From Ornithinibacillus massiliensis (GTDB lineage: Bacteria > Bacillota > Bacilli > Bacillales > Amphibacillaceae), in NCBI RefSeq assembly GCF_018310345.1, contig NZ_JAGXBY010000007.1, forward strand, positions 1 to 64,000: a DNA stretch of 64,000 nucleotides, read 5' to 3'. Under the pieces are notes generated by a model. The model did not search any database and was not told the DNA's origin. It saw only the letters and a program-made list of their open reading frames with translations. Shown here piece after piece: positions 55,366 through 63,593 of this stretch (its first letter is position 1; every line of letters begins with the position of its first letter). Position numbers and translations under genes: made by a program.

Positions 55366-56193
55366 ATGTTACGCGTTCGGTATAAGCGAGGGTTTCTTAG
55401 AGTATTAGAGGTCATGGAATATGAACAAATGGAGAAAGCAACATCGATTGATCTTGCTTTCTATTCTAAAGTAGTCTATCCATTTGAACACCAAAATATG
55501 CCATTACGAGATAGAGAGGGTAGGAGTCAAGTAGTGGTACAGCATTGTAAAACGTTACTAATAGATTTACGTGAAACAGAGGAAGCGATTTTTCAAGCAA
55601 TCCATAAAAATACTAGATACAAGATTAATCGCGCAAGAAAAAGGGATCTGATTTCGTATTATGAAGTAGAGTCACCAACCGATGCAGATTTACATCGGTT
55701 TTGCACGTTTTACAACAGCTTTGCCAAACAAAAGAAGATTCCACCGGCAAATATCGACAAACTGCAAGGTTTACGAGACCAACAATCGATTATCTTAACT
55801 TATATAACAGATGAAGATGATAGGATGCTATGCTGCCACATCCATTATCTAGTAAAGGAATCTGCTGTCTTGCTTTATTCTGCTTCTGGACGATTTGATA
55901 ATGCCGAAATGCGGAATATAATTGGAAGAGCAAACCGATATCTGCATTGGAGAGATATGTTGAGCTTTAAAGCTAAAGGGATTGATTGGTACAATTTCGG
56001 TGGTTTGTTTGTCGATCCATCTTCTAGTGAAACGAGTAGTATTAATCGTTTTAAGAAGGAGTTTGGGGGTATAGAAGTTAACGAATGGAAACTGCTTCAT
56101 GCCCAGTCGTTTCTAGGTAGGTTAGTAGCTTTTGCATATAGGATGAAGATTTGTAAGCGGCCAGAGTATGTCAGGGCAAAGATGGTATTTTGA
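55366..56193 (+). CDS. FemAB-like/GNAT-fold acyl- or aminoacyltransferase, copy 1
   Basis: This 275-aa protein is of the FemAB/BioF2-like fold. The region IHKNTRYKINRARKRD resembles the KNTRYxxRRAxR element of FemAB proteins. NIIGRANRYLHWRDMLSFKA followed by IDWYNFGGL matches the LHWxxIxxAKxxGxxxYDFGG signature. It is about half identical to the next gene product. FemAB enzymes add amino acids or acyl groups to amino groups, so this may decorate a deacetylated sugar of the polymer (inference). GGAG precedes the ATG. Confidence 0.75.
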   Translation: MLRVRYKRGFLRVLEVMEYEQMEKATSIDLAFYSKVVYPFEHQNMPLRDREGRSQVVVQHCKTLLIDLRETEEAIFQAIHKNTRYKINRARKRDLISYYEVESPTDADLHRFCTFYNSFAKQKKIPPANIDKLQGLRDQQSIILTYITDEDDRMLCCHIHYLVKESAVLLYSASGRFDNAEMRNIIGRANRYLHWRDMLSFKAKGIDWYNFGGLFVDPSSSETSSINRFKKEFGGIEVNEWKLLHAQSFLGRLVAFAYRMKICKRPEYVRAKMVF

Positions 56194-56235
56194 GAAGTAG
56201 ATCCAGTATACACTCGGGTAGAAAGGATGAATGGC

Positions 56236-57072
56236 ATGTTACAGGTTTTATATAAAAGAGGATTATTAAAGATGGTGAATGCGTTTGAAGTAACAAATAT
56301 AAAAGAGTGTCAGCCTTCTGATACGGTAATCACGACAAATGTTATCTTCCCTGGAAGCAACTTAGAATGGAATTCAGATGATAAAGCTTTCGTATATTTA
56401 CTCGGTAAAACATCGCTTATACATTTAAATAGGGAAGAGGAGGAGATCTTTGCCGATATTCACAAAAATGCAAGATATAAGATTAATCGAGCAGAAAAGC
56501 GTGACCCTATTCAGTGTTATGTAACAGACTCCCCTAGTGACGTACAGCTTCAACAATTTGTAACCTTTTTTAATAGTTTTGCAAAGCACAAGCAAATTCA
56601 AGCTGCCAATTTGGAGAGATTAAAATCTTTTCGTGATCGACAAGCTATTATTTACTCTTATGTAACCGATGAGAAAGATAGACTTCTTTGTGCACATATT
56701 CACTATATCGTAAATAATTATAGCTGTTTGCTTTATTCTGCTTCGGCAAGATTTGAAAACTCTCAAATAAGAAATATGATTGGTAGAGCAAATCGACTCT
56801 TGCATTGGCAAGACATCAAATTAGCAAAGGCAAAAGGATTAACATGGTATAACTTTGGTGGCATATCAACGAATGAAAAGGATATACCACACCAAAAGAT
56901 TAATCAATTTAAAATGGAGTTTGGTGGCCAAATAGTAGATGTGTTAACAAGCGTATATGGAATTACGATGTTTGGGAAATGTGCTGCTTTTCTATATAAA
57001 TTAAAAGCTAAACATCGTCCAGAATATATTACGCAAGAAACAGTAAACAAACATAGTACCTATTCACATTAA
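56236..57072 (+). CDS. FemAB-like/GNAT-fold acyl- or aminoacyltransferase, copy 2
   Basis: A 278-aa paralogue of the preceding gene, with the same blocks: IHKNARYKINRAEKRD, LYSASARFENSQIRNMIGRA, LLHWQDIKLAKAKG and LTWYNFGGI. The ATG at 56236 is chosen because it matches the start of copy 1 (ML-x-V-x-YKRG) and has AAAGGA 8 nt upstream; an ATG three codons earlier overlaps that box. The tandem pair probably arose by duplication and may act on different positions or donors. Confidence 0.75.
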   Translation: MLQVLYKRGLLKMVNAFEVTNIKECQPSDTVITTNVIFPGSNLEWNSDDKAFVYLLGKTSLIHLNREEEEIFADIHKNARYKINRAEKRDPIQCYVTDSPSDVQLQQFVTFFNSFAKHKQIQAANLERLKSFRDRQAIIYSYVTDEKDRLLCAHIHYIVNNYSCLLYSASARFENSQIRNMIGRANRLLHWQDIKLAKAKGLTWYNFGGISTNEKDIPHQKINQFKMEFGGQIVDVLTSVYGITMFGKCAAFLYKLKAKHRPEYITQETVNKHSTYSH

Positions 57073-57109
57073 AGTGTAAAAAATATAATGGGGCATAAGG
57101 AGAAAAGTC

Positions 57110-58405
57110 GTGATAATTGAAAAATTACCTTTATGGAAGAACATGTCATGGACGGTGGTTGGGAATATTTATTATTCTTTGTCACAATGGTTTATGCTTA
57201 TTATTCTTGCGAAGTTAGGGACACCAGAATTAATGGGAATATATATGCTAGGATTAGCGATCACGGCACCTATTATATTTTTTTTCGAAATGGATTTACG
57301 CGTTATCCTAGTAACGGATGTGAAGCATAGTGTTGAATTTAGTCATTATTTAGGAACAAGAATGATTTCCTTGTTATTTGCTATCCTGACAATCTGTTTA
57401 TTAGCTATCTTGTTCAATTATACTTTGCTGACGATGTGTATTATTATCATCATTGGGCTGGCAAAAGTCTCGGAATCGATTAGTGATATCATACATGGGC
57501 AATTGCAACGATATGAGCGGATGGACTTTATTTCCATTTCTCATATTATAAAAGGAACATTGACTTTGTTGATTTTTTTTCTTCTTTTATTCTTCACTGG
57601 GAACTTAGCAATGGCACTTATCGGTCAAGTAATCACTTGGTTTTCCATCCTTTTTTTATTTGATCGAGTCGTATTGAAGCGCTATATCTCCATGAAACCC
57701 AAGTTTAAAGTCCCGATTATGAAATCACTACTAACAATTGGATTTCCATTAGGAATTGTTACACTTCTCGCGACATTAAATACAAATTTACCCTTATACT
57801 TTGTGGAATATTTCTTAGGGAAAGAAGTGCTTGGTTTTTTTGGCGCACTTCTTTATTTATTATTTGCCGGGAATCGGTTTGTTAATGCTTTAAGGCAACC
57901 AACCATTCCGATTTTATCCAATTTATTTGAGCAAAAAGCGTTGAAAGCATTCAATCGTTTTATGATTAAATTAGTAGTCGTTGGTGTTGGCATTGGTATT
58001 GTTGGAGTACTACTAGCCTACTTTCTAGGAGAGTGGATTCTAACGATGCTCTATTCGGCAGAATACACTAGCTATAAGGAGGAGTTTGTTCTAGTTATGG
58101 TAGCTGGAGTCTTCTTGTATCCACTAATGTTTCTAGACGCTGCTGTTGATTCTGCAAGATATTTTAAGATTCAACCTTATCTCACCCTGCTTTGGATTAT
58201 TAGTAGCGTGATTATTGGGGAGTTGCTTATCCCGAATTATGGGATAATTGGAGCGGTGTATGTGGTGCTCCTTTCATCTATTATCCAATTTTTCACCTAT
58301 GTGATTGTTTATAGCTATATTTTAGTTAAGGCAAAAAGGGTGGACAAAGTCGAGGGAGTTCATCCCCACCGAGAGGTTGTTCCCGAGATGAAACATGTAC
58401 CGTAA
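57110..58405 (+). CDS. Wzx-type oligosaccharide flippase
   Basis: This 431-aa membrane protein has 12-14 hydrophobic segments with the polysaccharide-biosynthesis (MOP superfamily) pattern, including an N-terminal NMSWTVVGNIYYSLSQWFML. A central segment FPLGIVTLLATLNTNLPLYFV starts the second bundle. It would flip lipid-linked repeat units to the outer face before polymerisation. The GTG at 57110 has GGAGA 7 nt upstream. It lies between the FemAB-like pair and galE. Confidence 0.9.
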   Translation: MIIEKLPLWKNMSWTVVGNIYYSLSQWFMLIILAKLGTPELMGIYMLGLAITAPIIFFFEMDLRVILVTDVKHSVEFSHYLGTRMISLLFAILTICLLAILFNYTLLTMCIIIIIGLAKVSESISDIIHGQLQRYERMDFISISHIIKGTLTLLIFFLLLFFTGNLAMALIGQVITWFSILFLFDRVVLKRYISMKPKFKVPIMKSLLTIGFPLGIVTLLATLNTNLPLYFVEYFLGKEVLGFFGALLYLLFAGNRFVNALRQPTIPILSNLFEQKALKAFNRFMIKLVVVGVGIGIVGVLLAYFLGEWILTMLYSAEYTSYKEEFVLVMVAGVFLYPLMFLDAAVDSARYFKIQPYLTLLWIISSVIIGELLIPNYGIIGAVYVVLLSSIIQFFTYVIVYSYILVKAKRVDKVEGVHPHREVVPEMKHVP

Positions 58406-58425
58406 GTTTAAAGGAGGGGGATCTA

Positions 58426-59487
58426 TTGGCTATATTAGTGACAGGTGGTGCTGGCTATATAGGAACACATCTTTGCGTAGAATTACTTTATGCTGGATAT
58501 GATGTGGTCGTTATTGATAATTTTTCAAACAGTAATCCAGAAGCACTTAGAAGAGTGAAAAGGATGACTGGTAAGTTACTTAAAATATATAAACTGGATT
58601 TAATGGATAAGAATCGGCTAGCACAGGTATTTTCAATGGAACGCATTGATGCTGTTATTCATTTAGCTGGTTATAAATCCGTTAGCGAATCTACCTCAAC
58701 ACCATTAAAGTATTATGCGAATAATATTGCAGGGACGATTAATCTCTGTGAAGTGATGCAGCGTAATCAGATTAAAAGGTTAGTGTTCAGTTCATCTGCA
58801 ACGGTTTATGCACCCACTGCTCAACAAGCTCCCATTACAGAAGAACATCCTGTAGGTGCTAGTAATCCATATGGTTACACGAAGCAAATGATTGAAGGGA
58901 TTTTGCATGGAATAGCACAATCCGATCCATCTTGGAGCATTCGTGTTTTACGTTACTTTAACCCAGTGGGTGCCCATGAAAGTGGACGTATAGGAGAAGA
59001 TCCTCTAGGTGTACCGAATAACTTAGTTCCTTATATAGCAAATGTTGCGGTCGGTAATTTACCGACGCTTTTTATCTATGGAAATGATTATCCGACAAAG
59101 GATGGTACAGGAGTAAGGGATTATATCCATGTAGTCGATCTAGCTAAGGGACATCTACACGCGCTCAAGAAAGTAATGGAATCAATAGGCTTTGATACGT
59201 ATAACCTAGGAACTGGTAAAGGGTACTCAGTATTAGAAATGGTAAAGGCGTTTGAGGAAGTATCGAACAAAATAATTCCGTACAAAGTTGTATCGAGGCG
59301 AATAGGTGACGTAGCAATTTGCTATGCAGATGTATCCAAGGCACGGGAGAAGTTAGGCTGGGAGGCAAAGCGGGATATCATGGCAATGTGTAGGGATACA
59401 TGGAGGTGGAAAAAGCGTAACCCAAACGGTTATGGCATAGGGGATAGCAAAGCCGATGAAAAAGAGGTAATGGTACATGATTGGTGA
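58426..59487 (+). CDS. galE: UDP-glucose 4-epimerase
   Basis: This 353-aa SDR enzyme interconverts UDP-glucose and UDP-galactose (or the N-acetyl forms), supplying EPS precursors. NAD-binding GGAGYIGTHL, VIHLAGYKSV, catalytic Ser in SSATVYAP, the YGYTK catalytic Tyr-x3-Lys and the RDYIHVVDLA motif are intact. The TTG start has GGAGG 8 nt upstream. Its 3' end overlaps the sinR-like gene by 11 nt. Confidence 0.95.
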   Translation: MAILVTGGAGYIGTHLCVELLYAGYDVVVIDNFSNSNPEALRRVKRMTGKLLKIYKLDLMDKNRLAQVFSMERIDAVIHLAGYKSVSESTSTPLKYYANNIAGTINLCEVMQRNQIKRLVFSSSATVYAPTAQQAPITEEHPVGASNPYGYTKQMIEGILHGIAQSDPSWSIRVLRYFNPVGAHESGRIGEDPLGVPNNLVPYIANVAVGNLPTLFIYGNDYPTKDGTGVRDYIHVVDLAKGHLHALKKVMESIGFDTYNLGTGKGYSVLEMVKAFEEVSNKIIPYKVVSRRIGDVAICYADVSKAREKLGWEAKRDIMAMCRDTWRWKKRNPNGYGIGDSKADEKEVMVHDW

Positions 59488-59830
59488 AAATCTTAAAAAA
59501 GTTAGAGAAATTAGGGGACTCAGTCTATCCGAGTTAGCTGAAAAAGCAGGAATATCTAAGTCTTATTTAAGTAATATGGAACGAAATCTCAATGAAAATC
59601 CTTCTATCCAAGTATTAGATAAGATTTCGAAAGCTTTACAAGTTGATATTCAAACATTGGTTGGTGTAAAGACATCAGGTAATGTTGAATTGGATATAGA
59701 GTGGATGGATTTTATTGATGAACTAAGGGAATTACGAATTGAAAAAGAAAAGATAAAAGAGCTACGACCCATCATTGAGTTTTTAAAATGGAGGCAAGAG
59801 GTTTCAAGTAATGATGGGGAATTGGATTAA
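59477..59830 (+). CDS. SinR-like XRE-family regulator at the end of the EPS operon
   Basis: This 117-aa regulator has an N-terminal helix-turn-helix very close to SinR (LSLSELAEKAGISKSYLSNMERN, then NPSIQVLDKISKAL). The C-terminal helical region, DIEWMDFIDELREL...FLKWRQE, matches the SinR dimerisation and SinI-binding part. A GAGGTAAT box lies inside galE. In B. subtilis SinR represses eps genes and is antagonised by SinI. Here the gene is inside the EPS operon, so its product may limit its own transcription. No sinI gene is visible. Confidence 0.88.
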   Translation: MIGENLKKVREIRGLSLSELAEKAGISKSYLSNMERNLNENPSIQVLDKISKALQVDIQTLVGVKTSGNVELDIEWMDFIDELRELRIEKEKIKELRPIIEFLKWRQEVSSNDGELD

Positions 59831-59906
59831 TGGATTAGGGCCATCTCTCACCTAAATAATAGATGGAAAGCGGGGGACATCCTTTTCTCGCCGAGGAGAG
59901 TATAAA

Positions 59907-60461
59907 GTGAAGAGAATATGGAGGAAATTAAGTCGTATCTTTTTCATTTTAGGACTATGCATGCTAGCTATTTATATTTTAAATGAAATTTCATCTGAAA
60001 CAATTGGTAGGATTGCGTATTATCCTGACGAGTCATATGGCAGGAGTTGGGAGTATGTCGCCTATCAAAAAAAATTATTGTTTGGGTTACATAAAGCGTT
60101 AGAAAGGAAGTCTGAATCCGATTTACTCATTGCACTAAATCATTTTCCAGTAGTAGATGAACGGGTAGATGAAATCATTGATAGTACACTTTTATCTTGG
60201 CAGAACTTTGATCTAATCATCTCTGGACATTATCATGGTGGTCAAATTCGAGTTCCCATCCTGGGTGCCGTATTTGTTCCAGAATCCTGGTATCGTTCTG
60301 GTTTTTTCCCACCACAGGATCGTGTAAGGAGATTATGGGAGTACTATAACACAAAGCACTATGTAAGTACGGGGTTAGGGAGTAGTAATGCGGTTTCGTT
60401 TTTGAACTTTCGATTGTTCAATTCTCCTGAGATAAATTTATTAACGTTTACGGGAGGATGA
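59907..60461 (+). pseudogene. Internally deleted metallophosphoesterase (YkuE/YkoQ-like)
   Basis: The 184-codon frame has a basic N-terminus with one membrane helix typical of the family, then jumps directly to the C-terminal half: LLIALNHFP, DLIISGHYHGGQIRVPILGA and a final PEINLLTF. The metal-binding D-x-H, GD-x2-D and GNH-D/E motifs of the first half are absent, and length is well under the usual 270-300 aa. Catalysis is therefore unlikely. A GAGGAG box precedes the GTG start, so the protein could still be made. Confidence 0.7.
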
Positions 60462-60541
60462 TTTATTAGGTATAAAAAGTGGATGGGAAAACTATTTCTA
60501 ACATAGGATAAACCGAACATTAAAGTTAGCGCATCAACCCC

Positions 60542-60773
60542 ACCCCGGAAATATATTTGCGGTTGCTTTCAGTACAGGGGCGATATCTGCTCGAAATGAC
60601 CTCGCAGTGTCTTCTTTACACTTTATCACAGCATAAGTGCACATCTGCTCGAAAAGACCATTGCAGTGTCTTCTTTACCGTTGGGCGGCTGGTGAGCCTC
60701 CTAAGTGCTAACGCTCCCCAGGGGTCTTACCGATGCCTTTCCTCCCACAGGAGTCTCCGTATATTTCCGGGGT
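60542..60773. repeat. Interspersed intergenic element with terminal inverted repeats
   Basis: Perfect 14-bp ends, ACCCCGGAAATATA (60542-60555) and TATATTTCCGGGGT (60760-60773), enclose about 230 bp. Inside are two direct copies of ATCTGCTCGAAA...CAGTGTCTTCTTTAC (60585 and 60643). The right part (GGCTGGTGAGCCTCCTAAG... CTCCCACAGGAGTCTCC) resembles a repeat common between genes of many Bacillaceae. No transposase is encoded. It looks like a non-autonomous (MITE-like) element or a large structured repeat. Confidence 0.7.
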
Positions 60774-60911
60774 TAATGTGGTGATGGTTCGTTCTTCATT
60801 ACCTTTGTTTTAGTTTTGTCCCAGCCTCTGGTATTTGTAAAATAACTCAATTTTTATAAGTCCTTTCTTTAGTATGATGAAAGATAAAGAATAGATTCAC
60901 TTTGGACAATT

Positions 60912-62030
60912 TTAATGTACGATTAATGCATGCTTACCCATTTCAAAATAACTATTAAAAAATACATCCGCATTATATGTGACCTGTCCTTGTAGTGGGT
61001 CCATCACATGAACTTGATCACCGATTTTTCCGTATAAAACTACCACATGTAAATTAGTAGTCGCGGCATAATACTCTCCAGAATCTTGAAAGTACCAATG
61101 AGAATTAATCTTAGGTGCACTTAAATCTAATGTTACCCACATGACAACAGGAATTCCTTTATGAAGATAATCGATAATTGCTTCCTTACTGCTTCCTGTT
61201 ATATTGTATGCTTTTTTATTACTTCCTTGTTCACTTAAGTATGTATTCGCAGCAGTTACAATAGGTGGGGCATAACTATACCATCCACCAGGCTGTTCCC
61301 GAGGATCCCCAACATAATATTCGTATGGATTCGGTCCAAAGCGCTTTTCTCCTTCATATGTAAAAGGCTTCTTTGGTAAATAGTTATCTGCCATGTTCGT
61401 TTTGGATACCTGATAACCATAATAGTTTAGTACACTTGTTAAGGTGGTTATCTCGCAGCCATTTGGTAACTCTGGTTTTTGCATGATGGTAGGAACTGGA
61501 ATATATACTTCCTGTGCTTTCGCTTCTTTTTTCTTCTTTTCTTCTAATCTGTTTTTTTCTTCAGCTGCCGCTAAATTGCTAGGTTCCAAGGATTGTAGTT
61601 TGTTGTAGGTAGTCTCATCCACTATTCCATTAGGTTCGAGTTGTACGTGGGACTGAAAGCTTTTCAGAGCTTTTTTTGTTTGGGGATTAAAATTACCGTC
61701 TGCAAGAATGTCGTAGCCAAATTTTTGAAGTAGAATTTGTATCTCTTTGACATTTATTCCAGAATCCCTGAGTTTAATGGGGAGGAAAGATTCGTTTTCC
61801 ATATCTTGTTCTGGGGAGATAGAACGATATAACGCATCATCTTTTGAAAATGCCTTTGCTGCTGAGGTCGCTTGACTTTCTGTATGTCCCGTAATTATGG
61901 TTGAATCATTACCTAATATGGTATCTTCATCAGATTGAAAAGTTGTCGCAGAGTCAATCTCGGGAAGTAATAATTGCGCAGCGGCTATTACAATGATGAC
62001 AATTACTATAAGGGTGACCCACTTTTTCAC
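60912..62030 (-). CDS. C39-like cysteine peptidase with peptidoglycan-binding domain
   Basis: This 372-aa exported or membrane-anchored protein has an N-terminal hydrophobic helix (WVTLIVIVIIVIAAAQLLL). A PG_binding_1 domain at about 84-148 has DGNFNPQTKKALKSFQ and NGIVDETTYNKL. A Lys/Glu coiled linker follows, then a Peptidase_C39_2 domain (about 177-372) with Cys in LPNGCEITTLTSVLNYYGY, His in NLHVVVLYG and Asp in HVMDPLQG. It may cleave a peptide at the cell surface; the target is unknown. The GTG at 62030 has AAAGGA upstream. Confidence 0.85.
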   Translation of the reverse strand: MKKWVTLIVIVIIVIAAAQLLLPEIDSATTFQSDEDTILGNDSTIITGHTESQATSAAKAFSKDDALYRSISPEQDMENESFLPIKLRDSGINVKEIQILLQKFGYDILADGNFNPQTKKALKSFQSHVQLEPNGIVDETTYNKLQSLEPSNLAAAEEKNRLEEKKKKEAKAQEVYIPVPTIMQKPELPNGCEITTLTSVLNYYGYQVSKTNMADNYLPKKPFTYEGEKRFGPNPYEYYVGDPREQPGGWYSYAPPIVTAANTYLSEQGSNKKAYNITGSSKEAIIDYLHKGIPVVMWVTLDLSAPKINSHWYFQDSGEYYAATTNLHVVVLYGKIGDQVHVMDPLQGQVTYNADVFFNSYFEMGKHALIVH

Positions 62031-62280
62031 TTGTCCGCATCCTTTCCATAAAGTATCCTGTATTGCTACGAGTTAAAAATACGCAAAATTCCGTTTATTA
62101 TAATTATACCATATAATCGAATAGAAAATGACTTAAATGAGTTTCACTATCTAAACCGATATGACAGTTACTGGCTTCAATTTGGATTTTTTAGAATTAC
62201 CTACACTTGATTTTAAACACTACAACAAAGTGTGGTAGAATAAAGAATATAAAATAAACTGAAAATTTGAGGGGTATAGA

Positions 62281-62610
62281 TTGGAAAAAGAAACGAATAA
62301 CCGAGGTCCATGGACGTTAGTTGCGGTGCTATCCGTCATCTTAATTGTGGGCTTACTTTTAAATCAACCAATGAATCGAGACAAGGCAATTGAAAAGGCA
62401 AAAGAATTCGCACCTGCTGAATTTGAAGAAGTTATCTCAGCCCAATTCATTCCTATAAATGAGAATCAGCTAGGAGCGGAATTATGGGAAATTCAGTTGG
62501 GTAATGATGACAATCAGAAGGCCATTTTAACTATTAATGCGCAAAGCGAAAAATTAGTTGAAGGTAAAATAATTGATGGCGATACTGGAGAAGTATTGGA
62601 CGAGTTTTAG
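62281..62610 (+). CDS. Small membrane-anchored PepSY-like protein
   Basis: This 109-aa protein has an N-terminal membrane helix (WTLVAVLSVILIVGLLLN) and an outer PepSY-like domain. The domain helix is KAIEKAKEFAPAEFEEV and the strands are LWEIQLGND, ILTINAQSEKLVEGKIID. PepSY domains often inhibit or modulate peptidases, which is notable beside the divergent C39 peptidase gene. The TTG start has GAGGGG upstream. Confidence 0.7.
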   Translation: MEKETNNRGPWTLVAVLSVILIVGLLLNQPMNRDKAIEKAKEFAPAEFEEVISAQFIPINENQLGAELWEIQLGNDDNQKAILTINAQSEKLVEGKIIDGDTGEVLDEF

Positions 62611-62626
62611 TGTGGTAAGTAAAAGT

Positions 62627-62676
62627 AGCTATGGAATCCTACAAGGTAAAGATTGAGGATTTCATAGCTGTTTTTG
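62627..62676 (+). terminator. Terminator of the PepSY-like gene
   Basis: AGCTATGGAATCCT pairs with AGGATTTCATAGCT (one G-U) and is followed by GTTTTTGTT. Confidence 0.9.
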
Positions 62677-62811
62677 TTGAATGTAAGGTGTTATTATTAT
62701 CCAACTAACTAATCATCCTTATGCATTTCATAATTTAGCTGTATATGTATAACCTTACGATATTATAAAAATCTTGAATACTCATAGAAACGGGCTATTA
62801 AGTTGAATTTT

Positions 62812-63579
62812 TCAGTAGTTAGAAGAAGCAATCATTATCTGATTCTCTTCCAACTTTTCCCGGATCACGCGAATCATCTCCACAGCAGATGGTGTATCAC
62901 CATGCACACAAATTGTTTGTCCTTCTACTGCTATTTTCTCACCAGTAATAGTCGTAATATAGTTCTCAGTCACCATTTTTAACACATTCACGGCAACTTG
63001 ATGTGGGTCTGTTATTACCGCTCCTACCTGGCATCTTGGTACTAACGTTAGATCCTTATTATAGGCTCTATCCGCAAATAACTCTAATACGATAGGCTGT
63101 CCCTTTTCGTTGGCTACTTTTTCTAATTCTGAGTTTGGCTTAACATATATAGGAAGCTTAGGATTAATAGATTGGACGGCATCAACGATAGATGTCGCAA
63201 TCATTGTATCAGTATCGGCCATATTATTTAAGTTGCCATGTGGCTTTACATGCTGCATGGTTACGCCATGCTTTCGGCAAAAAATATCAAGTGCGCCAAT
63301 TTGATAGATAATCAGATTAGTTAGTGTCTTAGACGGTATATCCATGTTCCAACGGCCAAATCCGAGTAGATTTGGAAATCCAGGATGTGCTCCGATACCA
63401 ACATTATATTTATTTGCCATTGCAACGGTATGGTCCATTACATCCGGGTCACCACCATGGTATCCACAGGCGATGTTTACAGAGGATACGAGCTTAATTA
63501 CGTCATCATCATTTCCTAATTGATAGGCACCAAAGCCTTCTCCCATGTCACAGTTTAGATCAATCTGTCTTCTTTGCAT
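62812..63579 (-). CDS. pxpA: 5-oxoprolinase subunit A (LamB/YcsF family)
   Basis: Subunit of the ATP-dependent PxpABC complex that opens 5-oxoproline (pyroglutamate) to glutamate. The 255-aa protein has the family opening IDLNCDMGEGFGAY, NIACGYHGGDP, GIGAHPGFPNLLGFGRW and HVKPHGNLNN. AAAGGAGG precedes the ATG. It follows pxpC by 14 nt on the same strand; the gene for PxpB is probably beyond the window. Confidence 0.95.
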   Translation of the reverse strand: MQRRQIDLNCDMGEGFGAYQLGNDDDVIKLVSSVNIACGYHGGDPDVMDHTVAMANKYNVGIGAHPGFPNLLGFGRWNMDIPSKTLTNLIIYQIGALDIFCRKHGVTMQHVKPHGNLNNMADTDTMIATSIVDAVQSINPKLPIYVKPNSELEKVANEKGQPIVLELFADRAYNKDLTLVPRCQVGAVITDPHQVAVNVLKMVTENYITTITGEKIAVEGQTICVHGDTPSAVEMIRVIREKLEENQIMIASSNY

Positions 63580-63593
63580 GGTAAACCTCCTTT

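Noticed and set aside
60557..60784. 75-codon ORF in the interspersed repeat
   Set aside because: It lies entirely within the MITE-like element and lacks a ribosome-binding site; it is a by-product of the repeat sequence.
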